Shown: positions 1-8,529 of the stretch, piece after piece
Position numbering within the stretch: the stretch's first letter is position 1
Layout of the letters: every line of letters starts with the position of its first letter
DNA from: Pantoea sp. Lij88
Lineage (GTDB): Bacteria > Pseudomonadota > Gammaproteobacteria > Enterobacterales > Enterobacteriaceae
Assembly (NCBI RefSeq): GCF_030062155.1
Contig: NZ_CP118269.1
Location: 2,542,001 to 2,606,000 of the forward strand
DNA: 64,000 nucleotides
Reading direction: 5' to 3'
The notes under the pieces: generated by a model
Database searches by the model: none
What the model was told of the DNA's origin: nothing
The model's input: only the letters and a program-made list of their open reading frames with translations
Translations under genes and position numbers: made by a program

Positions 1-1187
1 TGCAGACGATACTTGAAGTTCATCTCTTTGCCAGGCTCTGGCAGCGTCTCTGGCGTCCAGAACGCAACGATGTTGTCGTTGGTTTCGTCTGCCGTCGGGA
101 TTTCAACCAGTTCAACCCGGCCTTTACCCCAGTCGCCGATCGGCTCAACCCAGCCGCTTGGACGCAGGTCGTAGCGGTCATCGAGATCCTGATAGTTGTC
201 AAAGTCACGCCCACGCTGCAGCAGACCAAAACCTTTTGGATTTTCGATCGTGAAGGTGCTCACCGCCAGATGACGCGGGTTATTCAGCGGACGCCAAATC
301 CACTCCCCGTTGCCATTGTGGATAGAAAGACCATCAGAGTCATGCAGTGCCGGACGGAAGTTGTTTACCGTCGAAGGCTGGTTCTGACCAAACAGGAACA
401 TACTGGTCAGCGGTGCGATACCCAGTTTGCCGACGTTATCACGCAGGTAAACTTTAGACTGCACATCAACCGTTGACGCTTCACCCGGATGCAGCACAAA
501 GCGATACGCACCCGCCGCACGAGGCGAATCGAGCAGTGCGTAAATCACCAGCTGTTTGTCCTGTGGTTTAGGACGCTGAATCCAGAACTCTTTGAAACGC
601 GGGAACTCTTCACCAGACGGCAAGGCCGTATCGATGGCAAGACCACGCGCCGACAGGCCATAAACCTGACCGGCACCGATTACACGGAAATAGCTCGCGC
701 CCAGGAAGCTGGCGATCTCATCGTTTTTACCCTTGTTGTTGAGTGGGTAAAGCACTTTGAAACCGGCAAATCCGAGGTTTTTCACCGCTTCCGCGTCATG
801 TTTTACATTACCGAAATTGAAATAATCGGGGTTGTATTTAATCTCGCGCACCGCGCTGCCGGTCACTTCGCTGATCTGCACCGGGGTATCGAAATACATG
901 CCCTGATGATAGAACTCCAGCTTGAATGGCGTGCGCAGTTTTCCCCAATACGCTTTATCGTGGTTAAACTGGATCTGCTGATAATCAGCAAATTTCATTT
1001 CACGAAATTGAGAGGGTAAATTGCTTTTAGGCGCTTCGAAGCTTTTCCCTGCCAACGCTTTGGCTTGTTTGGCTACATCATCGATGTTAAACGCCCAACT
1101 GTTATTGGCGTACAACGCCAGCAGAACTGCAGTACCAATCCAGCGTACCTTCATCAGTCCGGCTTTATTTTTTTCTTTAGTCAGCAC
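1..1187 (-). CDS. opgG: Glucans biosynthesis protein G (partial, 3' end outside window)
   Basis: Periplasmic protein needed to make osmoregulated periplasmic glucans, acting with the inner-membrane glucosyltransferase OpgH. Reading leftward, the protein keeps long stretches of E. coli MdoG, for example [29 protein letters not shown], and [15 protein letters not shown]. The N-terminus is a Sec signal peptide ending NSWA. Two starts fit the frame: a GTG at 1187 just after a G-rich ribosome site, and an ATG at 1154 that matches the E. coli N-terminus. I extend to the GTG, but the ATG is a real alternative; both leave the signal peptide intact. The end of the protein and any opgH lie beyond the window. 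It is divergent from opgC, as in E. coli. Identity is very secure. Confidence 0.96.
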   Translation of the reverse strand, partial: MLTKEKNKAGLMKVRWIGTAVLLALYANNSWAFNIDDVAKQAKALAGKSFEAPKSNLPSQFREMKFADYQQIQFNHDKAYWGKLRTPFKLEFYHQGMYFDTPVQISEVTGSAVREIKYNPDYFNFGNVKHDAEAVKNLGFAGFKVLYPLNNKGKNDEIASFLGASYFRVIGAGQVYGLSARGLAIDTALPSGEEFPRFKEFWIQRPKPQDKQLVIYALLDSPRAAGAYRFVLHPGEASTVDVQSKVYLRDNVGKLGIAPLTSMFLFGQNQPSTVNNFRPALHDSDGLSIHNGNGEWIWRPLNNPRHLAVSTFTIENPKGFGLLQRGRDFDNYQDLDDRYDLRPSGWVEPIGDWGKGRVELVEIPTADETNDNIVAFWTPETLPEPGKEMNFKYRL

Positions 1188-1425
1188 ATCCCCCCCTTTC
1201 GTGTGCTTAAATCAAACCCGTTTATCTTAAAGGATTATTCGGTTTTCCGACAGCTTATGCGCAACATTGTTCCCGCATTTCGTCTGGCATTACGCTACTT
1301 TTAGGACAATTAGACACTACGGATTCCACTGATAGTATACCTGGTTTATCCCAGGTAGAATTTTCACAGAGCATAATTCGGTTTCAGGGTGAAACCGGCC
1401 AAACGTACTAACGAACTGGAACTTT
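1188..1425. promoter_or_regulatory. Divergent opgG/opgC promoter region
   Basis: This gap between two divergent glucan genes must hold both promoters. For opgC, a plausible sigma-70 pair is TAGACA (1311-1316) and TAGTAT (1333-1338) with a 16-base spacer, followed at once by a small hairpin ACCTGG/CCAGGT (1339-1356) in the leader. I see no equally clear opgG promoter. Osmotic control is known for the E. coli opgGH operon; nothing seen here proves it. Confidence 0.4.
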
Positions 1426-2568
1426 ATGAGTACTGTAAAACCTGAACGTGAATACTTCCTCGACTCCATCCGCGCGTATCTGATGTTACTGGGGGTGCCG
1501 TTTCACGTTTCCCTCATCTACTCTACGCAGAAATGGGCAGTAAACAGTCATGAGGCGTCGTTATGGCTGACGCTGCTGAACGATTTTATTCATGCGTTTC
1601 GTATGCAGGTGTTTTTTGTCATCTCGGGCTATTTCTCCTACATGCTGTATCTGCGCTATCAGCCGCGTCGCTTCCTGAAAGTGCGACTGGAGCGTGTGGG
1701 GATCCCGCTCCTTACCGCCGTTCCGCTGCTCACGCTGCCGCAGTTTTTCATGCTGAAAGCGTGGACCGATAAGCTGGCTGACTGGCCCCGCTTCACGCCC
1801 TATCAGAAGTTTAATAACCTGGTGTGGGAGCTGATTTCGCATCTGTGGTTCCTGGTCGTGCTGGTGATGCTGACTACGCTGGGCATGGTGACGTTCCGCT
1901 GGCTGCGCGATCAGCATCGCACCATTGATTACTCCCGGGTTGGCTGGGGCACACTGACCGCTGGCGTGCTGGCGTGGGCTCTGGTGTGGTGTGTCTTCCG
2001 TCGTCTGGTATTTATTTTCCAGCCTGACTGGCTGATGGATGGCCTGTTCAACTTTATTGTGATGCAGACGCTCTTCTATCTGCCGTTCTTTATGCTGGGC
2101 GCGCTGGCGTGGAAGCATCCACCGCTGAAGCAGCTGTTTGTGCGGTTTAATCCGGTGATGTGGATCGGCGCGGTGGTGATGTTTGTCGCCTACTGCACTA
2201 ATCAGCGTCTGAGCAGCGGCGATGGCTGGCTGTATGAGCTGGATGCGATTATCACGACGCTGATGGGCCTCTGCATGCTGAACGTCTGTTTCTGCTTCGG
2301 TCATAAACTGCTGAACGCTCATTCGCCGCGCATCATGTATCTGGTCAATGCGTCGCTGTTTATCTATCTGGTACACCATCCGCTGACGCTGCTGTACGGC
2401 ATTTATGTCACGCCACGCATTGAAAATAACACCCTGGGCTTCTTCGTTGGCCTGCTGATGGTGTTTGGCATCGCGTTTCTGCTGTATGAGATTCACCTGC
2501 GCATCCCGCTGCTGCGGTTCCTGTTCTCCGGGAAATTTGAGCGCAAACAGGCCGGACAAGGGAATTGA
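1426..2568 (+). CDS. opgC: Glucans biosynthesis protein C (succinyl modification)
   Basis: Inner-membrane acyltransferase-3 family protein that adds succinyl groups to osmoregulated periplasmic glucans. The product is 380 residues against 385 in E. coli MdoC. It starts with the family signature [20 protein letters not shown], then about ten hydrophobic segments, with the conserved HLWFLVVL and [15 protein letters not shown] stretches. The ATG at 1426 has only a weak GGA ribosome site. It is divergent from opgG and convergent with clsC, the same arrangement as E. coli. The N-terminal Arg-Glu/Asp-Ser block and His residues typical of acyltransferase-3 proteins are present. High confidence. Confidence 0.96.
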   Translation: MSTVKPEREYFLDSIRAYLMLLGVPFHVSLIYSTQKWAVNSHEASLWLTLLNDFIHAFRMQVFFVISGYFSYMLYLRYQPRRFLKVRLERVGIPLLTAVPLLTLPQFFMLKAWTDKLADWPRFTPYQKFNNLVWELISHLWFLVVLVMLTTLGMVTFRWLRDQHRTIDYSRVGWGTLTAGVLAWALVWCVFRRLVFIFQPDWLMDGLFNFIVMQTLFYLPFFMLGALAWKHPPLKQLFVRFNPVMWIGAVVMFVAYCTNQRLSSGDGWLYELDAIITTLMGLCMLNVCFCFGHKLLNAHSPRIMYLVNASLFIYLVHHPLTLLYGIYVTPRIENNTLGFFVGLLMVFGIAFLLYEIHLRIPLLRFLFSGKFERKQAGQGN

Positions 2569-2594
2569 TGGTATTGCCTGAATACAGTTAACAA

Positions 2595-2757
2595 CTCAAA
2601 GCGATGGGATTACACCCTCATCGCCTTGAGTCCAGCGAGCAGGCTCAGGGAGCCAGTGCCCTCCGCAAAGACGCAAAAGATGCCATCCATGGCAGGCTCA
2701 GCGCGGGCCATCCATGGCCCGCGATGCTTTGCTATGGGCACTGGCTCCCATCGCTTT
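2595..2757. repeat. Nested palindromic intergenic repeat, about 160 bp
   Basis: Between the convergent opgC and clsC lies a stack of inverted repeats. An outer 12-base pair AAAGCGATGGGA (2598-2609) matches TCCCATCGCTTT (2746-2757). Inside it, GGGAGCCAGTGCCC (2648-2661) matches 2736-2749 perfectly. Two inner hairpins share a CATCCATG centre: 2681-2694 and 2703-2722, the latter with a 9-bp stem. A separate local pairing, CTCAAAGCGATG/CATCGCCTTGAG (2595-2630), competes for the left arm. The element fills nearly the whole gap and could end transcription from both sides. It looks like a small non-coding mobile repeat, but no second copy is visible in this window. Confidence 0.75.
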
Positions 2758-2825
2758 ACGTCCGGGAGTCGTCTGTGGTGAGCAATCTGTGGTTATGTGA
2801 GCCGACTGCGGGGAACACTCCAGGA

Positions 2826-4286
2826 CTACAGGAGCCACTCAATCGGCAGTCGCCACACCAATCGCACCTGAAGCCGTTGCCACCATGAGCAGCCCGGCTC
2901 GTGCTTGTGCACAATCTGCTGCGGCTCATCCGGATACTCCAGCCAGTTGACCCTTCCCCACTTATCCAGCCTGAGCGTCCATGCCCGATCGCGCATGGAC
3001 TGGCTGAAGCGCTGGTGCGTTTCTGCGGCCAGCGACGCACTCTCGATGACCAGCCCCATCTCGGTATTCAGCACCGCGGAGCGGGGATCGAAGTTAAATG
3101 AGCCGATAAACAGCGTCTTTTGATCCACCGAGAAGGTTTTGGCATGCAGGCTGGAGCCAGAATTACCGGTTAAACCCCGGTCGTGCGGGGCATCGGGCAC
3201 GCCCGCCTGCGGTTTCAGCTCATAGAGCGCGATGCCATGCCGCAGCAGTTTCTTGCGCCACTTGGCGTAACCGGCATGCACAATCGACACATCGTTGGCC
3301 GCCAGCGAGTTGGTCAGAATGGCAATTTTTACCCCTTTGCGCCTTAGCGACAGCAGCTGTGCAACGCCAGCGCGGGTCGGCACAAAGTAGGCAGAGATGA
3401 TATCGAACTGCTCCTGCGGCGTGCCAATCACCTCCAGCATCCGCTGCGGCAGCAGGCTTCTGGCGCGCGCTTTGCCCAGCCCTTTACGCGGATCGTCACT
3501 CAGCAGCCGCGCTTTTGCCCAGGTCAGGTCCAGCGTGCCCTCTTCCAGCTCCTGCAGCAGCGACGAATTTTCCAGCCGCTGAAGATAACGCTGCACCGGT
3601 TCGCTGTGACGCCATTCGGGTGGCAGACTCACACTGTCCTCTTCCGGTTCATCTTCATCCAGTACCTGCTGCAGCGGCGAGACCGGCTTACTTCGCCAGT
3701 AGCGCTCAAAATCCTCTGCGACCTCTTTTACCACCGGGCCAATGGCCATCACGTCGAGATCGGCAAACAGCGGTTCATTGCCGGTGCCGAAATATTCGTC
3801 GCCAATATTGCGTCCCCCCACCACGGTCGTGACGCCATCCACGGTAAAACTCTTGTTGTGCATGCGACGATTCAGACGGGCAAAATCGGTGAGATAACCC
3901 AGCGCACGCAGGGTACGAAACGAGAACGGATTAAACAGCCGCACTTCAATACCGGGATGGCGGTTGAGCTGAGCCAGCGTATCGTCCAGGCCCGGCGTAT
4001 TGTTGTCATCCAGCAGCAGCCGTACCTTCACCCCGCGACGGGCCGCTTCCAGCACCGCGCTGAACAGCAACCGGCCAGAGAGATCGTTTTGCCAGATGTA
4101 GTACTGAATATCGAGTGAACGCTCCGCTTTTTGTATCAGCAGATAGCGGGCAGCAAACGCATCCAGCCCGTCGCTCAGCTGATGGACACCGCTCAGCCCC
4201 GGATGGCGCTGACATTCTGGCTCCAGCTGTGTTTCCAGCCAGCTGCTACGCTCCGATGGCGGGGAGAGCTCAAACGCTTGGGTCAT
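2826..4286 (-). CDS. clsC: Cardiolipin synthase C, phospholipase D family
   Basis: Makes cardiolipin, in E. coli from phosphatidylglycerol plus phosphatidylethanolamine. The 486-residue product (E. coli 473) has two phospholipase D HKD motifs, HNKSFTVDG near residue 143 and HAKTFSVDQ in the C-terminal half, each followed by the GG/GS..N pattern. The ATG at 4286 (MTQAFELSPP) has a good AGGGA site; the longer in-frame extension to 4421 is not conserved with the family and lacks a ribosome site. It is convergent with opgC as ymdC is in E. coli. No ymdB is beside it here; the divergent neighbour is a GH1-like enzyme. Confidence 0.95.
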   Translation of the reverse strand: MTQAFELSPPSERSSWLETQLEPECQRHPGLSGVHQLSDGLDAFAARYLLIQKAERSLDIQYYIWQNDLSGRLLFSAVLEAARRGVKVRLLLDDNNTPGLDDTLAQLNRHPGIEVRLFNPFSFRTLRALGYLTDFARLNRRMHNKSFTVDGVTTVVGGRNIGDEYFGTGNEPLFADLDVMAIGPVVKEVAEDFERYWRSKPVSPLQQVLDEDEPEEDSVSLPPEWRHSEPVQRYLQRLENSSLLQELEEGTLDLTWAKARLLSDDPRKGLGKARARSLLPQRMLEVIGTPQEQFDIISAYFVPTRAGVAQLLSLRRKGVKIAILTNSLAANDVSIVHAGYAKWRKKLLRHGIALYELKPQAGVPDAPHDRGLTGNSGSSLHAKTFSVDQKTLFIGSFNFDPRSAVLNTEMGLVIESASLAAETHQRFSQSMRDRAWTLRLDKWGRVNWLEYPDEPQQIVHKHEPGCSWWQRLQVRLVWRLPIEWLL

Positions 4287-4388
4287 GACAATTCCCTGTA
4301 AAATGCAGTTATTTTTATTATTCCCCGGCCCGGCCTCTGGCGCTATACCTCTGTTCCGAATGAGCAGGCGGTCACGGGCGTTTTTTAG

Positions 4389-4399
4389 TCTAGACTTAA
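4389..4399 (+). promoter_or_regulatory. Sigma-S-like extended -10 element upstream of the GH1-like gene
   Basis: TCTAGACTTAA matches the sigma-S-preferred -10 pattern KCTAYRCTTAA at ten of eleven positions and lies about 45 bases before the start codon at 4442. No good -35 is seen, which is normal for such promoters. General stress or stationary-phase control of the downstream gene is inferred. Confidence 0.45.
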
Positions 4400-4441
4400 C
4401 CGGACGATCTGTGACCGGCATTAGCCCGGCAGGAGAGGAAT

Positions 4442-5599
4442 ATGTCTCATCAACCCCTTACAGATACCCGCCAGCGCTACCATCCCAGCCTGTTTCGCAG
4501 CTTTTTCCAGGGGAGTTTTCCCTGCTCCACCGCCTGCCGTACGCCGGGCAAACGGCTGGATATGGTCTTCAGCAGCGGCCACGATATGCTGCTGGAAAAA
4601 GATTATGCCGCGCTGGCTGAGCAGCACCTGCTCACCGCCCGCGACGGTGCGCGCTGGCACCTGATTGAAAAGATCCCCGGCCAGTATGACTGGCAAAGTT
4701 TTCTGCCGATGGTAGAAGCCGCGCGGCGTCAGCAGATGGAGATCATCTGGGAGCTGGCGCACTTTGGTTATCCCGATCATCTTAATATCTGGAAAGCCGA
4801 ATTTGTGGAACATTTTAGCCGTTTCGCACGCGCGATGGCACACCTGATGCGCGATGAGGGCATCGAACGCCCCTTCTTTACGCCGGTTAATCAAATCTCT
4901 TTCTGGTCCTGGGCCGGGGCGGATGTCGCCTGGTTCAATCCCCATGCTGCGAATCGCGGTAAGGAACTGAAACGTCAGCTGGTGCGCGCCTCGCTGGCGG
5001 CGATTCATGCCATTCGCGAGGTCTATCCGGAGGCGCGTTTTGTCCTGACCGATCCGCTGGTACAGATTGCCCATCATCCCGATAATCCGGACAGCAAACC
5101 CTACGCCGACGCGCAGCATCAGGCGCAGTTCGAGGCCTGGGATATGCTGGCTGGTCGCGTCGATAAAGAGTTAGGCGGCAGTGAAGATTGCCTGGATATT
5201 CTGGGCCTGAACTACTATCCCGATAACCACTGGTTTTTCCCCAATCAGCCGATGTCGCTGGACGATCCGACACGTGTTCCGCTGCACATTCTGCTGGCGC
5301 AGTGCTGGCAGCGCTACCAGCGGCCGATGCTGATCGCCGAAACCGGCGCAGAGGGTGACGCGCGCGCGCCCTGGCTGCAGGAGATCAGTGAAAACGTGGC
5401 AGTCGCGCTGGATCAGGGTATTGCGGTGGAGGGCATTTCGCTCTATCCGGTGGTGGAGTATCCCGCCTGGGCAGATGACCGGCGTTCGCCAGGTCCGCTA
5501 CTGGGCTTAGCCGATCCTAATGGCAATCGTAACCTGCATGAATCTCTGGCGCTGGTGTTACGCAGTCAGCAGATTAAGTTCGCCACGCGTAACGCGTAA
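4442..5599 (+). CDS. Glycoside hydrolase family 1-like protein
   Basis: A 385-residue TIM-barrel protein related to the bacterial proteins annotated as family-1 beta-glucosidases (COG2723-like). Visible landmarks are WELAHFGYPDHL, NYYPDNHW, and LIAETGAEGDARAPW, where Glu300 fits the catalytic nucleophile. At the acid/base position the sequence is TPVNQIS: Gln151 stands where family members I know have Glu (TPVNEIS). This suggests altered catalysis, as in myrosinases, or loss of glycosidase activity. The ATG follows AGGAGAGGAAT, a strong ribosome site. No signal peptide, so cytoplasmic. Natural substrate unknown. It shares a short divergent promoter region with clsC. Confidence 0.8.
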   Translation: MSHQPLTDTRQRYHPSLFRSFFQGSFPCSTACRTPGKRLDMVFSSGHDMLLEKDYAALAEQHLLTARDGARWHLIEKIPGQYDWQSFLPMVEAARRQQMEIIWELAHFGYPDHLNIWKAEFVEHFSRFARAMAHLMRDEGIERPFFTPVNQISFWSWAGADVAWFNPHAANRGKELKRQLVRASLAAIHAIREVYPEARFVLTDPLVQIAHHPDNPDSKPYADAQHQAQFEAWDMLAGRVDKELGGSEDCLDILGLNYYPDNHWFFPNQPMSLDDPTRVPLHILLAQCWQRYQRPMLIAETGAEGDARAPWLQEISENVAVALDQGIAVEGISLYPVVEYPAWADDRRSPGPLLGLADPNGNRNLHESLALVLRSQQIKFATRNA

Positions 5600-5773
5600 T
5601 CAGACATGCTGAGAGGCGGGCTTTTTGGGGTAACAGGAGCGAACGTCGAGAGAGGGATCGGCAGGATGACGTACGTCGGTCAGCCAGACCATGGTAAACA
5701 GGAAGGTGACCCCGATGAGACAGGCCGCCAGCAAACCGATAATTGCGATTAATTTGTCATCTCCGGAGTCCAT
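5600..5773 (-). CDS. Small single-span membrane protein of unknown function
   Basis: A 57-residue protein with a short acidic N-terminus (MDSGDDKL), one clear hydrophobic span of about 22 residues and a C-terminal tail containing CYPKKP. The ATG at 5773 follows AAGGAG with ideal spacing; an upstream in-frame TTG would put the ribosome site inside the gene and is unlikely. It lies 39 bases after a second tiny membrane protein in the same direction, so the two probably share a transcript. Its stop codon directly abuts that of the convergent GH1-like gene. I do not recognise the family. Topology is likely N-in or N-out single pass; this cannot be settled from sequence alone. Confidence 0.65.
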   Translation of the reverse strand: MDSGDDKLIAIIGLLAACLIGVTFLFTMVWLTDVRHPADPSLDVRSCYPKKPASQHV

Positions 5774-5812
5774 CGCTTTCTCCTTATTCAATCCGTCGAA
5801 TTCCTGTGCGTG

Positions 5813-5956
5813 TCAGCTCATCCAGAGCGTAATCATCAGGACAAAGATTATAAGCGTTACCGAGGTCACCGCAAGCACCACTATCGCAAAGTGCGCATCG
5901 TCAAGTGACTGGCGAATTGGCTCATCGTGATCGTCGGGTGGCGAGGGCAAAGACAT
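5813..5956 (-). CDS. Small single-span membrane protein of unknown function
   Basis: A 47-residue protein: an acidic N-terminal half (PPDDHDEPIRQSLDDAH) followed by one hydrophobic helix that runs to the C-terminus and ends LWMS. The ATG at 5956 has an AGGA site ten bases upstream. It precedes the 57-residue membrane protein in the same orientation, which supports both as real small genes. The pattern (soluble acidic head, one helix) resembles small membrane-complex subunits or stress-induced small proteins, but I recognise no family. Confidence 0.55.
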   Translation of the reverse strand: MSLPSPPDDHDEPIRQSLDDAHFAIVVLAVTSVTLIIFVLMITLWMS

Positions 5957-6059
5957 AACAATCCTGTGAAAAAATAGGGGCCGCCGGAAGTGAAGCGGTG
6001 AGTGACAGTGTAGATGAAAGGCTGTTTATCGTCCGGTTCTTTCGTCCGAAAAATAAACT

Positions 6060-6084
6060 GGCCCGTGCCTGCACGGCACGGGCC
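6060..6084 (-). terminator. Rho-independent terminator of the APE operon
   Basis: GGCCCGTGCC/GGCACGGGCC forms a perfect 10-bp stem with a 5-base loop. On the minus strand it is followed by AGTTTATTTTT. It begins 5 bases beyond the stop codon of the last pigment gene, so it closes the operon. Confidence 0.85.
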
Positions 6085-6089
6085 GGAGA

Positions 6090-7325
6090 TCAGACGCCGC
6101 GCCAGCGTCTGAAGATCAGTGAGGTGTTTATCCCACCAAAGGCAAAGTTGTTGCTCTGGATATAGTCGGTCTCCAGCTCTCGCGGCTCGCCCATGATGTA
6201 ATCCATCTGACCGCCGTCGGCGGCTGGTTGCGTCAGGTTAAGCGTCGGCGCAAACCACCCTTCCCGCATCATCTCAATGCTCATCCAGGCTTCCAGCGCC
6301 CCGCAGGCACCCAGCGTATGGCCGAAATAGGACTTCAGTGAAGAGATCGGCGTTGATTCGCCAAACACCGCCGCCGTCGCCAGACTTTCGGCCATATCAC
6401 CCCGCTCTGTGGCAGTACCGTGCGCATTCACATAACCGACCTCTGCGGCCGTGATACCGGCGCTTTGCAACGCCCGCTCGATGCAGATCTGCATGGTTTC
6501 CCGCTGCGGCTGCGTGATATGGGCGGCATCGCAGTTGGTGTGGAAACCGGTGAGCTCGGCGTAAATCGTGGCGCCACGCGCCAGAGCATGGTCCAGCGAC
6601 TCAAGAATCAGTGTGCCGGCCCCTTCGCCAATGACCAGACCATCGCGCTGCTGATCAAATGGCGCAGGCGTGGTGTGCGGCGCGTCATTACGCTGGCTGG
6701 TGGCAAACAGGGTGTCGAACACCGCCGCTTCCGACGGACAAAGCTCTTCCGCTCCCCCGGCGACCATCACCGTCTGATAGCCGTGACGAATCGCTTCCCA
6801 GGCATAGCCAATCGCCTGGCTACCCGAGGTACAGGCGCTGGAGGTCGGGATCACCCGGCCGCGCAGGCCGAAAAACAGCCCGGCATTGACCGCTGTGGTG
6901 TGCGGCATCATCTGCACATAGGTGGTGCCGGTAATATTGTTGGTGTGCTTTTCCGTCAGCATGGTAGCGAACTCGCTGACCGGCCCGGTGCTGCCGGTCG
7001 ACGATCCGTAGGCGATGCCCGTTTCTCCGCTGGTCAGCACAGGATGGTCAATCAGGCCCGCCTGGGTCAGCGCCAGTTCGGTCGCGCGCGTTGCCAGCAG
7101 CGAAACGCGACCCATGGCGCGGATACGCTTGCGGGTGTAGTGCGCAGGCAGTTCAAAGTTATCCACGGGCGCGCCGAGAAGCGTATGCAGCCCGTCGTAA
7201 ATCTGCCACTCGGGCATAAAGCGCACCGCATTGCGGCCAGCACGGATTCGCGCCGACACCTCTGCCCAGGATTCACCAAAAGCGGTGACACCGCCCATAC
7301 CGGTTACGACGACCCGCTGGATCAC
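6090..7325 (-). CDS. apeR: APE cluster beta-ketoacyl synthase ApeR
   Basis: FabF-type condensing enzyme of the aryl polyene pathway, 411 residues. The Cys-His-His triad is intact: Cys165 in TSSACTSGSQ, His302 in NAHGTATERGD and His336 in FGHTLGACGA, with Lys331 before it. It is the last gene of the operon and overlaps the ketoreductase stop by four bases. In the characterised Xenorhabdus and E. coli APE systems the synthase at this position is a second, auxiliary ketosynthase beside ApeO; assignment as ApeR rests on gene order. It should condense malonyl-carrier units or prime the chain in the cytoplasm. Confidence 0.9.
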   Translation of the reverse strand: MIQRVVVTGMGGVTAFGESWAEVSARIRAGRNAVRFMPEWQIYDGLHTLLGAPVDNFELPAHYTRKRIRAMGRVSLLATRATELALTQAGLIDHPVLTSGETGIAYGSSTGSTGPVSEFATMLTEKHTNNITGTTYVQMMPHTTAVNAGLFFGLRGRVIPTSSACTSGSQAIGYAWEAIRHGYQTVMVAGGAEELCPSEAAVFDTLFATSQRNDAPHTTPAPFDQQRDGLVIGEGAGTLILESLDHALARGATIYAELTGFHTNCDAAHITQPQRETMQICIERALQSAGITAAEVGYVNAHGTATERGDMAESLATAAVFGESTPISSLKSYFGHTLGACGALEAWMSIEMMREGWFAPTLNLTQPAADGGQMDYIMGEPRELETDYIQSNNFAFGGINTSLIFRRWRGV

Positions 7326-8053
7326 AGCATGCCTCCATTAATCGAAATCACCTGACGCGTCACATAACCGGCGATATCGGACATCAGATAGCTCGCCAGT
7401 CCGGCGACCTCTTCAGCCGCGCCCATGCGTTTCATCGGCACGATCTTCATCGCTTCCTCAATCACCTGAGGTTCCAGCCCCTCCATGCCGGTGTCAATCA
7501 GCCCCGGCGCGATGCAGTTAACGGTGATTTTGCGTTTAGCCAGCTCAATCGCCAGCGCCTTGGTGGCACCGATAATGCCCGCTTTCGCCGCGCTGTAATT
7601 GACCTGACCGCGATTGCCCATCATTCCGGAGACCGACGACAGGGTAATGATGCGGCCACCGCGGCGCAGGCCGATCATCGGCATCACGCAGGGCTGGATC
7701 ACGTTGTAAAAACTGTCGAGGTTGGTGTGGATCACGCTGTCCCACTCTTCATCCGTCAGGGCGGGAAACGCCGCATCACGGGAGATACCGGCATTACTCA
7801 CCACGCCATAGTAGGCTCCGTGTTGCTCAATGTCCGCCTCCAGCGCGGCGCGGGTGGCCGCCCGGTCAGCCACATCAAATCCCAGTACACGGCCGCTACC
7901 GCCTGCGGCTTCGATCTGCTGCAGGCACTGCTCAGCGCCTGCGCGATCGCGATTGAAATGCACGATAACCTGATAGCCATCCTGGGCGAGACGCAGCGCA
8001 ATCGCGCGGCCGATGCCTTTACTGGCGCCCGTGACCAATACTGAATCTGTCAT
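7322..8053 (-). CDS. apeQ: APE cluster 3-ketoacyl-ACP reductase ApeQ
   Basis: Short-chain dehydrogenase of the FabG type that reduces the beta-keto group in each extension round of the polyene. The 243-residue protein has the NADPH-binding TGASKGIG (8-15), NAG at 88-90, catalytic Ser140, Tyr153 and Lys157 (YSAAK), and the PG motif after it. Start and stop overlap both neighbours by four bases, which points to translational coupling. With the dehydratases and ketosynthases it forms one complete elongation set. High confidence in the enzyme type; the Ape letter comes from synteny. Confidence 0.93.
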   Translation of the reverse strand: MTDSVLVTGASKGIGRAIALRLAQDGYQVIVHFNRDRAGAEQCLQQIEAAGGSGRVLGFDVADRAATRAALEADIEQHGAYYGVVSNAGISRDAAFPALTDEEWDSVIHTNLDSFYNVIQPCVMPMIGLRRGGRIITLSSVSGMMGNRGQVNYSAAKAGIIGATKALAIELAKRKITVNCIAPGLIDTGMEGLEPQVIEEAMKIVPMKRMGAAEEVAGLASYLMSDIAGYVTRQVISINGGML

Positions 8054-8529
8054 GGCTGATTTCCTTGTGACATTAATTGCTGTAACTCTGCTTCATTGGG
8101 TTGATAAGTGTTCAGACGACCGCTGGCAAGCCGTTGCGTGCCATAACAAATGTCGCCCTCAAAGCTGCCCATGCGGTCATCGCGCATCAGCAGCGTCATC
8201 CGGATATCCAGTGTCACATTCGCGGGAAAAAGCGGCTGCTCAGCCCGCCAGCCGCGTCCGCCCAGCAGCATACCGGGGGGGATCAGGGTTGCGCCGCCCT
8301 GCTTTGCATGCCAGCCCGACCAGACGCCGACGGTCTGCGCCATCATCTCGACGCCAAACCAGGCAGGCAGTTCGCCCTGGGGCGTCAGAAACGGTGCCAG
8401 TACGCCACCAGCACAGGTTGATACCTGACAGTGAACCTGGTCTTCATCAACGGCGATCAGCTGATCAAGCAGCAGCATCGGCGCAGCGTGCGGCAGCCAG
8501 CGTGCCGCGGGAGAATTAATGTCCATCAA
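8050..8529 (-). CDS. apeP: APE cluster hotdog dehydratase ApeP
   Basis: A 159-residue FabA/FabZ-like hotdog-fold dehydratase that removes water from 3-hydroxyacyl-ACP to leave the conjugated double bond. His14 (WLPHAAPML) and Glu60 (WFGVEMMAQ) fit the family's catalytic pair on the long central helix. The start overlaps the upstream ketosynthase by 14 bases. In the studied APE systems two dehydratases, ApeI and ApeP, are present and work together; the small partner ApeI is also encoded here at 15246-15593. Confidence 0.9.
   Translation of the reverse strand: MMDINSPAARWLPHAAPMLLLDQLIAVDEDQVHCQVSTCAGGVLAPFLTPQGELPAWFGVEMMAQTVGVWSGWHAKQGGATLIPPGMLLGGRGWRAEQPLFPANVTLDIRMTLLMRDDRMGSFEGDICYGTQRLASGRLNTYQPNEAELQQLMSQGNQP

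Noticed and set aside
1561..2559. 332-residue minus-strand ORF
   Set aside because: It is the antisense of opgC. The Gln/His-rich composition is typical of a shadow frame, and opgC is certain.
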